64,000 bases of DNA. Origin: CBDCPI01 sp965220245 (lineage in GTDB: Bacteria > Chloroflexota > Dehalococcoidia > Lucifugimonadales > UBA3495). The notes beneath the pieces were generated by a model. It was not told where the DNA came from. It did not search any database and was given only the letters and a program-made list of their open reading frames with translations. Within the stretch, counting starts at the first letter, position 1. Each line of letters opens with the position of its first letter. The stretch is taken from the NCBI GenBank assembly GCA_965220245.1, contig CBDCPI010000002.1, positions 1 to 64,000 on the forward strand, given 5' to 3'. This document shows, piece by piece, positions 18,279-26,403 of the stretch. A program made the position numbers and the translations under genes.

Positions 18279-19076
18279 ATGCTACACCAGATTTTTCCTG
18301 CAACCAAAGTCTTCATCGGGGTTATTCACCTGCCGCCGTTGCCTGGGTCCCCTAGATGGGGCGGCAGCTTGGCCCAGGTGTTGGCGCGGGCCCAAGAAGA
18401 AGCCGAGACTTTGCAACGGGGCGGCGCCGACGGCATCATCGTCGAGAATTTTGGTGACGCCCCCTTTCGGATCGGCCCGGTCGATCCCGAGACCGTGGCC
18501 GCGATGACCCTGGCGGTGCAACGAGTCAAGGAGTCAACCGGCTTGCCGCTCGGCATCAATATGCTGCGCAACGATGCCCGGTCGGCATTGGCGATAGCCG
18601 CGGTCACTGGCGCGGCCTTTATCCGGGTCAATGTCCACTACGGGGTAATGGCTGCCGACGAGGGGTTGGTCGAAGGGATGGCTTTCGAAACGCTGCGCCA
18701 ACGCCGCTTCCTGGATGTGGACGTCAAAATCCTGGCCGATGTTTTGGTGAAGCACGCGGCGCCTCTGGGAGATACCGACTTGGGATTGATGGCCCGGGAG
18801 ACTGCTTTCCGAGGACTGGCGGACGGACTGATCATCAGCGGGCCGGTCACCGGGCAGCCGGCCTTGGAAACCGACGTAGCAATCGCGCGAAAGGCCGTCC
18901 CGGAAGCGTTCATCTTGGTGGGCAGCGGGGTCGAGGAGTCCAACGCGGCGCGGTTGTTGGCCCAGGCCGACGGCGCCATCGTCGGCACCAGCTTGAAGCG
19001 CGACGGGGTGATAACCAACCCCATAGAGCTTCAGCGGGTGCAAAGGCTGGCCGAGATTTTTAAAACGTTAATATAA
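18279..19076 (+). CDS. BtpA/SgcQ family TIM-barrel protein
   Basis: A 265-residue (beta/alpha)8 protein of the BtpA family: FIGVIHLPPLPGSPR at the N terminus, GGADGIIVENFGDAPF, GINMLRNDARSALAIA, FIRVNVHYG, and the C-terminal GSGVEESNAARLLAQADGAIVGTSLK that resembles phosphate-binding loops. BtpA was described for photosystem I stability in cyanobacteria; family members elsewhere are uncharacterised barrel enzymes. GGGAG lies 8 nt before ATG 18279. It stands alone. Confidence 0.88.
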   Translation: MLHQIFPATKVFIGVIHLPPLPGSPRWGGSLAQVLARAQEEAETLQRGGADGIIVENFGDAPFRIGPVDPETVAAMTLAVQRVKESTGLPLGINMLRNDARSALAIAAVTGAAFIRVNVHYGVMAADEGLVEGMAFETLRQRRFLDVDVKILADVLVKHAAPLGDTDLGLMARETAFRGLADGLIISGPVTGQPALETDVAIARKAVPEAFILVGSGVEESNAARLLAQADGAIVGTSLKRDGVITNPIELQRVQRLAEIFKTLI

Positions 19077-19106
19077 GCGCACCACTACCCAATTAGGTGA
19101 GGAGCT

Positions 19107-19460
19107 ATGCAGGAATCCGAACGAGCAACCGCCCTTTTTGCCGAGGCCCGCGCCACTTACGCGGATGCCCTCAAGCACTTGGATGAAGCCATCGCGGAAC
19201 TGGACCGAGGCGAGTTGGTCAAGTCGGCGGAGAAAGCCTAGGCCGCTACCGTGCAGGCCACTAACGCCCTGATTCTGGCCCGCACCAGTGTCGAACTCGA
19301 ACCCAAACCGGACGACGATAAGGGTATGTATGACTCTCTGCTTCGCCTGCCGGAGAAGAACCCGCACTTGAAGCTGTTAAGGGGCCGTTTTGCCGCTCTT
19401 TCACACGACGTTTACTGCACCGCCGTGTGCGAACGGGACGTTGAGCCGGTTTCCGTCCTC
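19107..19460 (+). pseudogene. HEPN/PaREP1-like gene with a TAG nonsense codon and truncated end
   Basis: The frame opens at ATG 19107 (ALFAEARATYADALKHLDEA, GELVKSAEKA), meets TAG at 19239-19241, then continues in the same frame with AATVQATNALILAR, PHLKLLRGRF and CTAVCERDVEPV. The TAG sits where tryptophan would follow AEKA (compare the EKGWGAA of the gene at 10886), so a TGG-to-TAG change is the simplest reading. The 3' end runs into the antisense PIN gene around 19460, so the original C terminus is also lost. Confidence 0.75.
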
Positions 19461-19845
19461 ATCCGTGTTGCAGTAGTTGAAGACCTTCCATTGGGAAGTC
19501 CCGGACGTTGGCGGTTACCAGTATTGCGCCGTTGGCCATGGCGACGGCCGCAGTAATCGTATCGGCGGCGGAGAGCGTGATGCCCCGGCGGGCGAATTCG
19601 TAGCGGTAGCGGCCCGCTTTGACCGCGATTTCCGCGGTGATGTCGAAGTAATTGAGCTGTGAAACCAGTCGGTCGGCATCGACTCTATCCTCGTCCCCGA
19701 CTCCTGTGTAAAGCTCAGTCAGGTTGATGGCGCAGACTCCCAGTTGATGGCTGCCTCTCAAAAGCCCATTAACCAGGTCAATTATTTCCCGGTTGCGGCG
19801 CATATAGTCGATGAGCACTGTAGTATCAAGAAGGTGGTCGGCCAC
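19459..19845 (-). CDS. VapC-like PIN-domain ribonuclease toxin
   Basis: About 128 residues with PIN-domain order: LLDTTVLIDYMR (first aspartate), INLTELYTGV (glutamate), LSAADTITAAVAM (aspartate pair region) and LVTANVRDFP (last acidic position). VapC enzymes are Mg-dependent RNases held inactive by VapB. The GTG at 19845 is preferred: GAGG precedes it by about 8 nt and the PIN domain begins directly after it. It overlaps the 3' end of the ribbon-helix-helix gene by 20 bp, supporting a vapBC-type operon. Confidence 0.85.
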   Translation of the reverse strand: MADHLLDTTVLIDYMRRNREIIDLVNGLLRGSHQLGVCAINLTELYTGVGDEDRVDADRLVSQLNYFDITAEIAVKAGRYRYEFARRGITLSAADTITAAVAMANGAILVTANVRDFPMEGLQLLQHG

Positions 19846-20104
19846 GCCACTTCCTCTCCAGGCTCTCATTGTCCTGGCGCCGCGATTCCCTCACCCAAGC
19901 GTATGTCTTTTCCGGTGTGGCCCAGTCGGGGTATTTTTCGGCGGTAAAGACGCCCTCGGTGTCTTCCAGCCACTTTTTCATCGTCTCGACGCGAATCTTG
20001 GAGCGGACAGCCTCTTCGATGAATCGGGTGCGGTCAGCCTTGCCGGCCAGCTCGTCCACCGCTTGTACCAAGTCTTCGGGGAGGTCTATGCTCGTGTGTG
20101 TCAT
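19826..20104 (-). CDS. Ribbon-helix-helix antitoxin (VapB-like)
   Basis: About 92 residues. The N terminus HTSIDLPEDLVQAVDELAGKADRTRFIEEAVRSKI is a classic CopG/Arc-type ribbon-helix-helix; the rest is a charged tail suited to bind the PIN toxin. ATG 20104 begins directly at the RHH; an ATG at 20137 would add 11 residues. Such antitoxins bind their own promoter and repress the pair. Confidence 0.82.
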   Translation of the reverse strand: MTHTSIDLPEDLVQAVDELAGKADRTRFIEEAVRSKIRVETMKKWLEDTEGVFTAEKYPDWATPEKTYAWVRESRRQDNESLERKWRGRPPS

Positions 20105-20248
20105 ATTGGCACTGTTTCCTGTCTGATTGATGCTCACAGTCCATTATGCGGGTTACGGTGGGACAAGGGCAACGACGGCTTAACCAGCGAACTGGCAACC
20201 CGGACTGCCTATTTGACACCGAAGCGTTAACGAATGAGGTCGGATCTG

Positions 20249-20520
20249 ATGCCTAACACCCTCTACTACAGCGGCAACTTGCCGGTGTAGCCATTCGGAA
20301 AGCCTCGATAGAGAGTAGCTCAGAATATGACGGATGAGGAGTTTGCCCAAATTATGGGCTTGTCGCGTGAGTTAAGGGGCGTAGAGTTCATAGGTCCAGG
20401 GCCTTTATCTAATGGTCGGCTTGTAGCACAGGTTGTCAAAGGGGTATTGAGTATGGACTACCTGGTGATATGGCCCCCCGACTGGTGGAACTGCGCCGCG
20501 AGTGTCTAGCCCTGGCTACT
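20249..20520 (+). pseudogene. Mosaic of methyltransferase and Schlafen/AlbA_2-like gene fragments
   Basis: Three stubs lie in the 465-bp gap between vapB and the next gene. 20249-20290 encodes MPNTLYYSGNLPV*, nearly the first residues of the methyltransferase at 21612 (MPNTLYYGDNL). From 20327 comes MTDEEFAQIMGLSRELRGVEF, then GPGPLSNGRLVAQVVKGVL, the N terminus of AlbA_2/ATP-binding domain proteins. At about 20456-20520 DNA resembles the methyltransferase internal region near 21917-21980 (LVMMAPRLVELHRV). The pieces are remnants of a second methyltransferase copy and another gene. Confidence 0.7.
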
Positions 20521-20569
20521 CTGTCTCACCGATCAAAGAATGTCAATAACATCACAGGAGATGACGGCG

Positions 20570-21619
20570 ATGGAGAACACGCCTTCTGCGTTCTTGATAA
20601 TGCCTTTCGACGAAGAATTCGATTCTGTTTATGTAGGTTTCATAAAACCTGTGCTAGAAGGCGTTGGATTTAAAGTCGTCCGCGCTGATAACATACAGGA
20701 ACAGCAGAGCATTCTTAAAGCGGTTATCGAAGGAATCAGTAAGAGCAATCTAATTGTTGCAGATTTGACGACTAATAATCCCAATGTGTTTTATGAACTT
20801 GGCCTTGCTCATGCTCTCAGAAAGCCCGTAATCCTTGTCACACAGAGCATTGAAGAAGTTCCTTTTGACCTGAAGTCGTACCGACTCTTGGAATACAGCA
20901 CGCACTTCCATAAGATTAACGAAGCCAAAAGAAAACTAACCGAGTTTGCGGAAGGGTTTTTGCAAGGAAAAGTCCAGTTCGGAAGTCCTATCACCGACTT
21001 CCTTCAAGATGGGGCTGTGCCAAGCCAAGCCATAGCCACCGTTCCATACAATGCTGCGGACGAAGACGAGCGAGGATTCATAGATCATCTAATTGATATA
21101 AACGATGGCTACACTAGCATCGCCAAGATCATTACAGATCTGACGAGCGACCTACAAGGTCTGAGTCGGGACATGGAAATGGCTACAAATGAACTCACGC
21201 GAATCAGTGCCAACCCCAACGACTCTTCTCCAGCGGCAGTTCGAACTGTGTCTCGCCGACTCGCTAATCGAGTAGAAAACTTCAATTATCTATTGAAGCA
21301 AGCGAATGACAAATACACGAGCATTGCACAGGGTACTGAAGATAGCCTGGAGTTCGTAGTTACCTTCCAATTGGAACAATCCGAAGTGACAGACCCTGCG
21401 GTTGACGAACAAATTTCTTCACTGCGTGACCTTCAGTCAGTGGCGATTGTAGGCCGCGACTCATTCCTTGCCTTGGCAAAGACGATGGAAGAATTACCTC
21501 GGCTGGAGCGTCGGCTCAGCCGTGAAGTGGCGCGAGGAAGCGAAGGGATTCGTGTTATGGCAGGTAATATCGACAAAACTATAGCGTCGATATCAAGAGC
21601 CCTCAAACATCATGCCTAA
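20570..21619 (+). CDS. Deoxyribosyltransferase/TIR-like domain protein with coiled-coil tail (candidate defence effector)
   Basis: About 349 residues. Residues 1-100 form a Rossmann-like domain (AFLIMPFDEEFD, SKSNLIVADLTTNNPNVFYELGLAHA, KPVILVT), the signature of nucleoside 2-deoxyribosyltransferase/TIR-like proteins; YELG supplies the conserved glutamate. The rest is helical or coiled coil. ATG 20570 has GGAG 9 nt upstream; ATGs at 20540 and 20561 are alternatives. The gene is visibly AT-richer than its surroundings and overlaps the methyltransferase start by 8 bp, so the two are co-translated. Related domains act as NAD- or nucleotide-consuming effectors in phage defence; that role here is inference. 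Confidence 0.7.
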   Translation: MENTPSAFLIMPFDEEFDSVYVGFIKPVLEGVGFKVVRADNIQEQQSILKAVIEGISKSNLIVADLTTNNPNVFYELGLAHALRKPVILVTQSIEEVPFDLKSYRLLEYSTHFHKINEAKRKLTEFAEGFLQGKVQFGSPITDFLQDGAVPSQAIATVPYNAADEDERGFIDHLIDINDGYTSIAKIITDLTSDLQGLSRDMEMATNELTRISANPNDSSPAAVRTVSRRLANRVENFNYLLKQANDKYTSIAQGTEDSLEFVVTFQLEQSEVTDPAVDEQISSLRDLQSVAIVGRDSFLALAKTMEELPRLERRLSREVARGSEGIRVMAGNIDKTIASISRALKHHA

Positions 21620-23255
21620 CACCCTCTACTACGGCGACAACCTTCAAGTCCTGCGGGAGCACGTCCCTGCTGAATCGGTGGACCTGGTGTACTTGGACCC
21701 GCCCTTCAACTCCAACGCTTCCTACAACGTGCTGTTCCGGGAGAAGACCGGGGAGGAGTCGCCGGCGCAGATTAAGGCCTTCACCGACACTTGGGAATGG
21801 ACGCAGGAGACGGAGTACACCTACGAGTTGGACATCATCCAGAACCCGATGGTCCCGTCGGCGGTCAAAGAGATGATTTCCACCTTCCGCCAGTTCGTCG
21901 GCCAGAACGCCATGATGGCCTACTTGGTGATGATGGCCCCCCGGCTGGTGGAACTGCACCGGGTCTTGAAACCCACCGGCAGCCTGTACCTCCACTGCGA
22001 CCCCACGGCCAGCCATTACTTGAAGATTTTGCTGGATGCGGTATTTGGATCGAGGAACTTCAGAAATGAGTTGGTGTGGAAACGTACCAACGCACATAGC
22101 GATACTAAGCAAGGTGCAACGCACTTTGGCCGTATCCACGATCTTATACTCAGGTACTCGAAAGGCTCCTCGGTTACATGGAATACCCAGTATGTGGATT
22201 ACGATCCGGACTATGTTGAGAACTTTTATCGCATGATTGAACCTAAAACCGGCCGACGCTTTCAGGCAGTAGACCTCACTGCACGTAAGCCGGGTGGAGA
22301 CACATTATATGAGTGGAATGGAGTTAGACCTTATCAGGGGCGCTATTGGGCCTATAGCAAATCAAAGATGGAGGAATTCGAGCGACAAGGACAGCTATAT
22401 TACACAAAGACTGGAATGCCGCGTCTGAAATATTATTTGGACGAAATGCCTGGTATGCTAGTCCAAGACATTTGGAGCGATATATCCCACGTTTTGGGAG
22501 ACCAGCGTCTCGGATATGCGACGCAAAAACCCGAAGCCCTCTTGGAACGCATCATCCAAGCCTCCTCCAACGAGGGCGACGTGGTGCTGGACCCCTTCTG
22601 CGGGTGCGGCACGGCGGTGGCGGCCGCGCAGAAGCTGGACCGCCGCTGGATTGGCGTGGACATTACTCACTTGGCGGTGGCCTTGATGAAGAACCGCCTC
22701 AAGACCGCCTTCGACTTGGAACCGGGCCGGGACTACGACGTTGTCGGGGAGCCGCAAGACGCGGGCGGCGCCCGCGCGCTATGGGAGCAGGACCCCTACC
22801 AGTTCCAGTTCTGGGCAGTGTCGCTCTTGGAGGCCCAGCCCCAGCAGGAGCAGAAGCGGGGCGCGGACCGGGGCATCGACGGCCTGCTCTACTTCATCGA
22901 CGGCCCCAAGCGCACGCCCCACAAGATAGTGGTCCAAGTGAAGGGCGGGCGCGTGTCGTCGCCGCAAGTCCGCGACCTGAAAGGCGTGGTGGAGCGGGAG
23001 CAGGCGGCGCTGGGCCTGTTCATCTCGCTGGAAGAGCCGACGCGGGACATGCGGACGGAAGCGAACAGCGGGGGGGTCTTCCATTCCGACTTGTGGCAAA
23101 GGGAGTTTCCCAAGATTCAGTTGCGCACGATATCGGAGATACTGGACGGGAAGGGGTTTGACTTGCCGCCCCGTCCGGCAGCCTACCAACCGGCCCAGCG
23201 GGTCCGCCGGGCCCAGGGTCGGCAGCCGTCGCTGGACGGGTTGGAGGCGGCGTAG
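21612..23255 (+). CDS. Site-specific DNA methyltransferase fused to an Mrr-like nuclease domain
   Basis: 547 residues. Beta-class amino-methyltransferase order: catalytic motif DPPFNS (residue about 30) before the SAM motif DPFCGCGTAVAAA (about 330). A C-terminal domain (residues about 415-500) has GIDGLLYF...HKIVVQVKGG, a PD-(D/E)xK nuclease core of the Mrr type. It methylates adenine-N6 or cytosine-N4 and could also cut, giving a one-gene restriction-modification system. The middle (about 22030-22520) is clearly AT-richer than both flanks and covers the likely recognition region, suggesting exchange by recombination. It overlaps the preceding gene by 8 bp. Confidence 0.85.
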   Translation: MPNTLYYGDNLQVLREHVPAESVDLVYLDPPFNSNASYNVLFREKTGEESPAQIKAFTDTWEWTQETEYTYELDIIQNPMVPSAVKEMISTFRQFVGQNAMMAYLVMMAPRLVELHRVLKPTGSLYLHCDPTASHYLKILLDAVFGSRNFRNELVWKRTNAHSDTKQGATHFGRIHDLILRYSKGSSVTWNTQYVDYDPDYVENFYRMIEPKTGRRFQAVDLTARKPGGDTLYEWNGVRPYQGRYWAYSKSKMEEFERQGQLYYTKTGMPRLKYYLDEMPGMLVQDIWSDISHVLGDQRLGYATQKPEALLERIIQASSNEGDVVLDPFCGCGTAVAAAQKLDRRWIGVDITHLAVALMKNRLKTAFDLEPGRDYDVVGEPQDAGGARALWEQDPYQFQFWAVSLLEAQPQQEQKRGADRGIDGLLYFIDGPKRTPHKIVVQVKGGRVSSPQVRDLKGVVEREQAALGLFISLEEPTRDMRTEANSGGVFHSDLWQREFPKIQLRTISEILDGKGFDLPPRPAAYQPAQRVRRAQGRQPSLDGLEAA

Positions 23256-23354
23256 GGGTTGATTAAACGCCGACGGCGCGGAGAAACGCAGAGAAAGTAA
23301 AAGGCAAGGGAACGGGTATAATAGCCCAAAACAACAGGAGGCGCTCGGGTTGAC

Positions 23355-23915
23355 ATGACGACGGCCAAGACGAAACTGCTGACTGCCGATGACCTGCTCC
23401 GCCTGTACAGCCAAGGGATCAGGGGCGAGTTGGTGCGGGGGGTGCTCTGCGAAACTGTGTCTGCGGGAATAGAACATGGCGAGATTGTGATGAACTTGGC
23501 TGGTCCCCTGTGGAACTTTATCAGGCCGGCCCGGTTGGGGAGATTAATCGGGTCCGACGCCGGCATCCGGCTGGGACGTAACCCGGATACGGTGCGCGAG
23601 CCGGACCTGGCTTTTATCTCGACCCAGCGGCTGCCGCCGGAGGTAAGGGTACGCGGCTATTCGGAGGTGGCTCCCGACTTGGTGGCGGAGATTGTTTCTC
23701 CAAGCGACACTGCGCGGGAAGTCTACGACAAGGCGCGGATGTGGCTGAGCCACGGCGTAGTCACCGTGTGGGTAGTGGACCCTGATGCAAGAACGATAGA
23801 CGTTCACCAGTCCGGCGCCGAAGTGGTCACGCTTACCGAGGACGATACGCTGGACGGCGGCCCGGTCCTGCCCGGCTTCACCCTGCCGGTGCGGGATGTT
23901 TTCGAGTTGGCGTGA
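23355..23915 (+). CDS. Uma2 family (DUF820) putative endonuclease
   Basis: 186 residues with the Uma2 core: ELVRGVLCE, GEIVMNL, EPDLAFIS, DLVAEIVSPSD and VTVWVVDPDARTIDVH. The D...E-x-V pattern (PDLAF, AEIVSPSD) is the PD-(D/E)xK-like site. Uma2 proteins are abundant in Chloroflexota and cyanobacteria, with unknown biology. AGGAGG lies about 14 nt before ATG 23355, longer than ideal; no better start is in frame. A second Uma2 gene is at 26404. Confidence 0.88.
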   Translation: MTTAKTKLLTADDLLRLYSQGIRGELVRGVLCETVSAGIEHGEIVMNLAGPLWNFIRPARLGRLIGSDAGIRLGRNPDTVREPDLAFISTQRLPPEVRVRGYSEVAPDLVAEIVSPSDTAREVYDKARMWLSHGVVTVWVVDPDARTIDVHQSGAEVVTLTEDDTLDGGPVLPGFTLPVRDVFELA

Positions 23916-23987
23916 AAATTACTTGCGCCTGCCGCCCGGCGCCAATAGCGGGCATGAAGCCCACTAGCCTGGGGGGAAGGCATCTGA

Positions 23988-24449
23988 TTACGTGTTTCGA
24001 AGATGCCTGAAGTTCTCTGCTATATCTTGCCCTTTCTGGATCGCCGCCCGGTACAAGCCCATGTCCACAGTAAGCAGCGGAGTCTCGGTAGTGGCGGCCT
24101 CCAGAAGGGCCGAGTCGGTCAGGCCAAGGCGCTCGAATTCACTGTTGGCTGATGCTACCGCACTGGCAATGACGACTTCATCGCTTTCCTGAATGATGAG
24201 ACGGAGCCTTCGCATCAGGCGGGAGCGCTCCGGTTCGCCATGCTGAGCGAGAAGGTTGGATGTCTCAGTGAGGGTATTCGGTGTTACCAACACCCGGTCA
24301 ACTGGCGCCAGCAGGTCATGCAGAATGTCGTAATCATCCGCTGAGTATCCGTCCAGCCGACGGTGCTTTGGAATCAGGTTCCGGCCCTCGTCGCCTACTA
24401 CCAGCAGCAAGAGAAGATTCGCGTCGATGAAATATCCGGCCGGTGGCAA
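23988..24449 (-). CDS. PIN-like domain protein
   Basis: 153 residues with PIN-like order: YFIDANLLLLLVVG (aspartate), TPNTLTETSNLLAQHG (glutamate), LGLTDSALLEA (aspartate) and PLLTVDMGLYRAA (aspartate). Likely a metal-dependent RNase. The start is a TTG at 24449 with AAGG seven bases upstream, inside the end of the preceding gene only 4 bp away, so the two form a tight operon. The partner is not a recognised VapB-type antitoxin. Confidence 0.75.
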   Translation of the reverse strand: MPPAGYFIDANLLLLLVVGDEGRNLIPKHRRLDGYSADDYDILHDLLAPVDRVLVTPNTLTETSNLLAQHGEPERSRLMRRLRLIIQESDEVVIASAVASANSEFERLGLTDSALLEAATTETPLLTVDMGLYRAAIQKGQDIAENFRHLRNT

Positions 24450-24453
24450 CAGG

Positions 24454-24753
24454 TTACCTTGGAGGCACCAAGAAGGAATCCACCAGAAAACGGTCTTTGA
24501 GCCTTTCTACACGCCCGCTTTCGTCATTGATGTGAACAACCTTATAAGAGCGCACCAGGTTGCCCGCCTCGTCAAATGGGTATTTCATGGTGCCTCCCCG
24601 CTGCCAAGAACGGGCAAATCCGATGGTAATCTCCCAAGTGGCCGAGTCATGGTCGAACTTAACTTCTTCCAAGCCAACATCCACGATCTGCTCTTCCTCG
24701 AACAGATTGACGACATATTCTTTCGCTATCTGGACGGCTTCTTTGACGTCCAT
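24454..24753 (-). CDS. Uncharacterised small protein paired with a PIN gene
   Basis: About 99 residues: MDVKEAVQIAKEYVVNLFEEE, then a beta-rich part (VGLEEVKFD, TWEITIGFARSW, RSYKVVHIND) and a charged C terminus (LKDRFLVDS). The helix-strand layout resembles small cystatin-like/DUF proteins but I cannot name a family. ATG 24753 has AAGG about 10 nt upstream; ATG 24762 or GTG 24771 would extend it. Coupling to the PIN gene suggests it is the cognate partner or antitoxin (inference). Confidence 0.6.
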   Translation of the reverse strand: MDVKEAVQIAKEYVVNLFEEEQIVDVGLEEVKFDHDSATWEITIGFARSWQRGGTMKYPFDEAGNLVRSYKVVHINDESGRVERLKDRFLVDSFLVPPR

Positions 24754-24797
24754 GTTGGTCATACCTTTCACATCTTTGCCGGTCCCGGGAAAGCGCC

Positions 24798-26177
24798 CTA
24801 CTCCACGCCCAACTCACGGGCGGTCTGGCCGATTACCCGGTCTAGGCCCGAGAGGATTTCGTCGACTTCCCCGGCGGTAACACACAAGGGCGGGGCGATG
24901 TTGATGACGTCTCCGCCACGGAGGATCAGGCCGTTTTCCGAAAAGCCTTGGGTCAGGCGGGTTCCCAACTCGACCTCGGCCGGGAAGTATTCCTTGGTCT
25001 GCCGGTCGCGCACGATCTCCAGCCCGCACAGCAGGCCCAAGCCCCGGGCGTCGCCAATTATCTGGTGCTTCTGCTTCAACTCCATTAGCCCGTCCAGCAT
25101 TCGCCGCCCCATGGCGGCCGCGTTCTCCACCAGCCCTTCCTCTTCCATAATTTCGATGTTCTTAAGGGAAGCGGCGGCCGCCACCGGGTGCCCACCGAAG
25201 GTAATCACGTGGCGGAAGGCGGCCCGCTGGCTGCCCACGAAAGCATCGGAAATTGGTTTGCGGGTAATGGCGCCGCCCATGGGGATGTAGCCGCTGGTAA
25301 TTCCCTTGGCCACCGTCATAATGTCGGGTGTGACCCCCCAGTGCTCGCAAGCAAACATCCTCCCGGTGCGCCCGAAGCCGGTGATCACCTCATCGGCAAT
25401 GAGCAGGCAGCCGTAGCGGTCGCAGACCTCCCGCAGCATCGGCCAGTAATTGGGGCCGGGCACCGCCGCTCCATAGGGGGTGGATACGGGCTCGGCCACG
25501 ACAGCGGCGACAGTGTCGTGGCCCTGGAACTTGATGATGTCTTCGATGGCCTTGACGCACCGCTCGGCGCATTCCTCGGGAGTAGTGCCGCCGTACTCGC
25601 AGCGGTAAGGCAAAGGCTGCGGGCCGTGAAAGACTCCGGCCAGCAGCGGCTCATAGTCGCCCTTGGGAAAGATGGGTGAGCCTCCCAAGGCCAAAGTACC
25701 GAAGGTGGCGCCGTGGTACGAGCCCTTGCGGCTGATGAACTTGACCCGGGTGGGCTCCCCGACCCGCTTGAAGTAGGCCCGGGCCAGCTTCATCGCCGTT
25801 TCCACTGCCTCGGACCCCCCGCTGGTAAAGAAACACCGGGAAAGGTCGCCGGGAGCGATGCTGGCGATCTTTTCGGCCAGCTTGATGGTCGGCTCGGTAG
25901 TGGAGCCCATGGGCATGTAGGTAAGCTGGAGCATTTGCTGATAAGCGGCGTCGGCGATTTCGGTGCGGCCGTAACCGACGTTTTTCAGCCACAAGCCGGA
26001 CATGACGTCGGTGTAGGTATGGCCCAAGGCGTCGGTAACCTGACATCCCTTCCCATCGACGAAAATCTGCGGCTCACCTTTTTCCGCCATGTCGCTGGGC
26101 TCCCGGAGGTAGACCCACAGGTGTTCCAGCGCCGACTCTTGCAGCTCTTTGACTTGGGTTTCAGTGTGGGTGGCCAT
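24798..26177 (-). CDS. Class III PLP-dependent aminotransferase
   Basis: 459 residues. Family marks: FTSGGSEAVETAMKLAR, SYHGATFGTLALGG, the PLP-contact aspartate in LLIADEVITGFGRTG, and the catalytic lysine in TVAKGITSGYIPMGG. This matches omega-transaminases (beta-alanine:pyruvate type) that move an amino group from amines or beta/gamma-amino acids. AGGAGG six bases before ATG 26177 fixes the start; the frame is open 168 bp further upstream without support. Donor substrate unassigned. Confidence 0.93.
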   Translation of the reverse strand: MATHTETQVKELQESALEHLWVYLREPSDMAEKGEPQIFVDGKGCQVTDALGHTYTDVMSGLWLKNVGYGRTEIADAAYQQMLQLTYMPMGSTTEPTIKLAEKIASIAPGDLSRCFFTSGGSEAVETAMKLARAYFKRVGEPTRVKFISRKGSYHGATFGTLALGGSPIFPKGDYEPLLAGVFHGPQPLPYRCEYGGTTPEECAERCVKAIEDIIKFQGHDTVAAVVAEPVSTPYGAAVPGPNYWPMLREVCDRYGCLLIADEVITGFGRTGRMFACEHWGVTPDIMTVAKGITSGYIPMGGAITRKPISDAFVGSQRAAFRHVITFGGHPVAAAASLKNIEIMEEEGLVENAAAMGRRMLDGLMELKQKHQIIGDARGLGLLCGLEIVRDRQTKEYFPAEVELGTRLTQGFSENGLILRGGDVINIAPPLCVTAGEVDEILSGLDRVIGQTARELGVE

Positions 26178-26215
26178 AGATTTCCTCCTGCTGGTGTAAA
26201 ATGCCGCCTGCGGTT

Positions 26216-26369
26216 CTAAACTAAAGCCAAGGTGAAATGTGCATATCGCTAGACCGCACTGTCGGTGGCCACCCGTGTGGGGCCTAAAGGTGGTATGAGG
26301 TGCCGTGGAGTCCTCTCGGTCGTCTTCAAGACCCCCGAAATGCACATCCCACCTTGGCTTTGGTTTAGT
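26216..26369. mobile_element. MITE-like element, family 4
   Basis: The 226-bp gap contains a 154-bp element with long imperfect terminal inverted repeats: CTAAACTAAAGCCAAGGTG at the left (from 26216) and CACCTTGGCTTTGGTTTAG at the right (to 26369), followed inward by further matching bases (GTGCAT / ATGCAC). No coding capacity and no clear target duplication. I see no second copy in this window. Confidence 0.7.
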
Positions 26370-26403
26370 AGAGTCGGAGCGGGTGTAAACGCCGGAAGAA
26401 ATG

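Noticed and set aside
19239..19241. Recoding of the stop in the HEPN-like gene
   Set aside because: The codon is TAG at a tryptophan position, not TGA at cysteine, and the 3' end is also lost; a nonsense mutation fits better.
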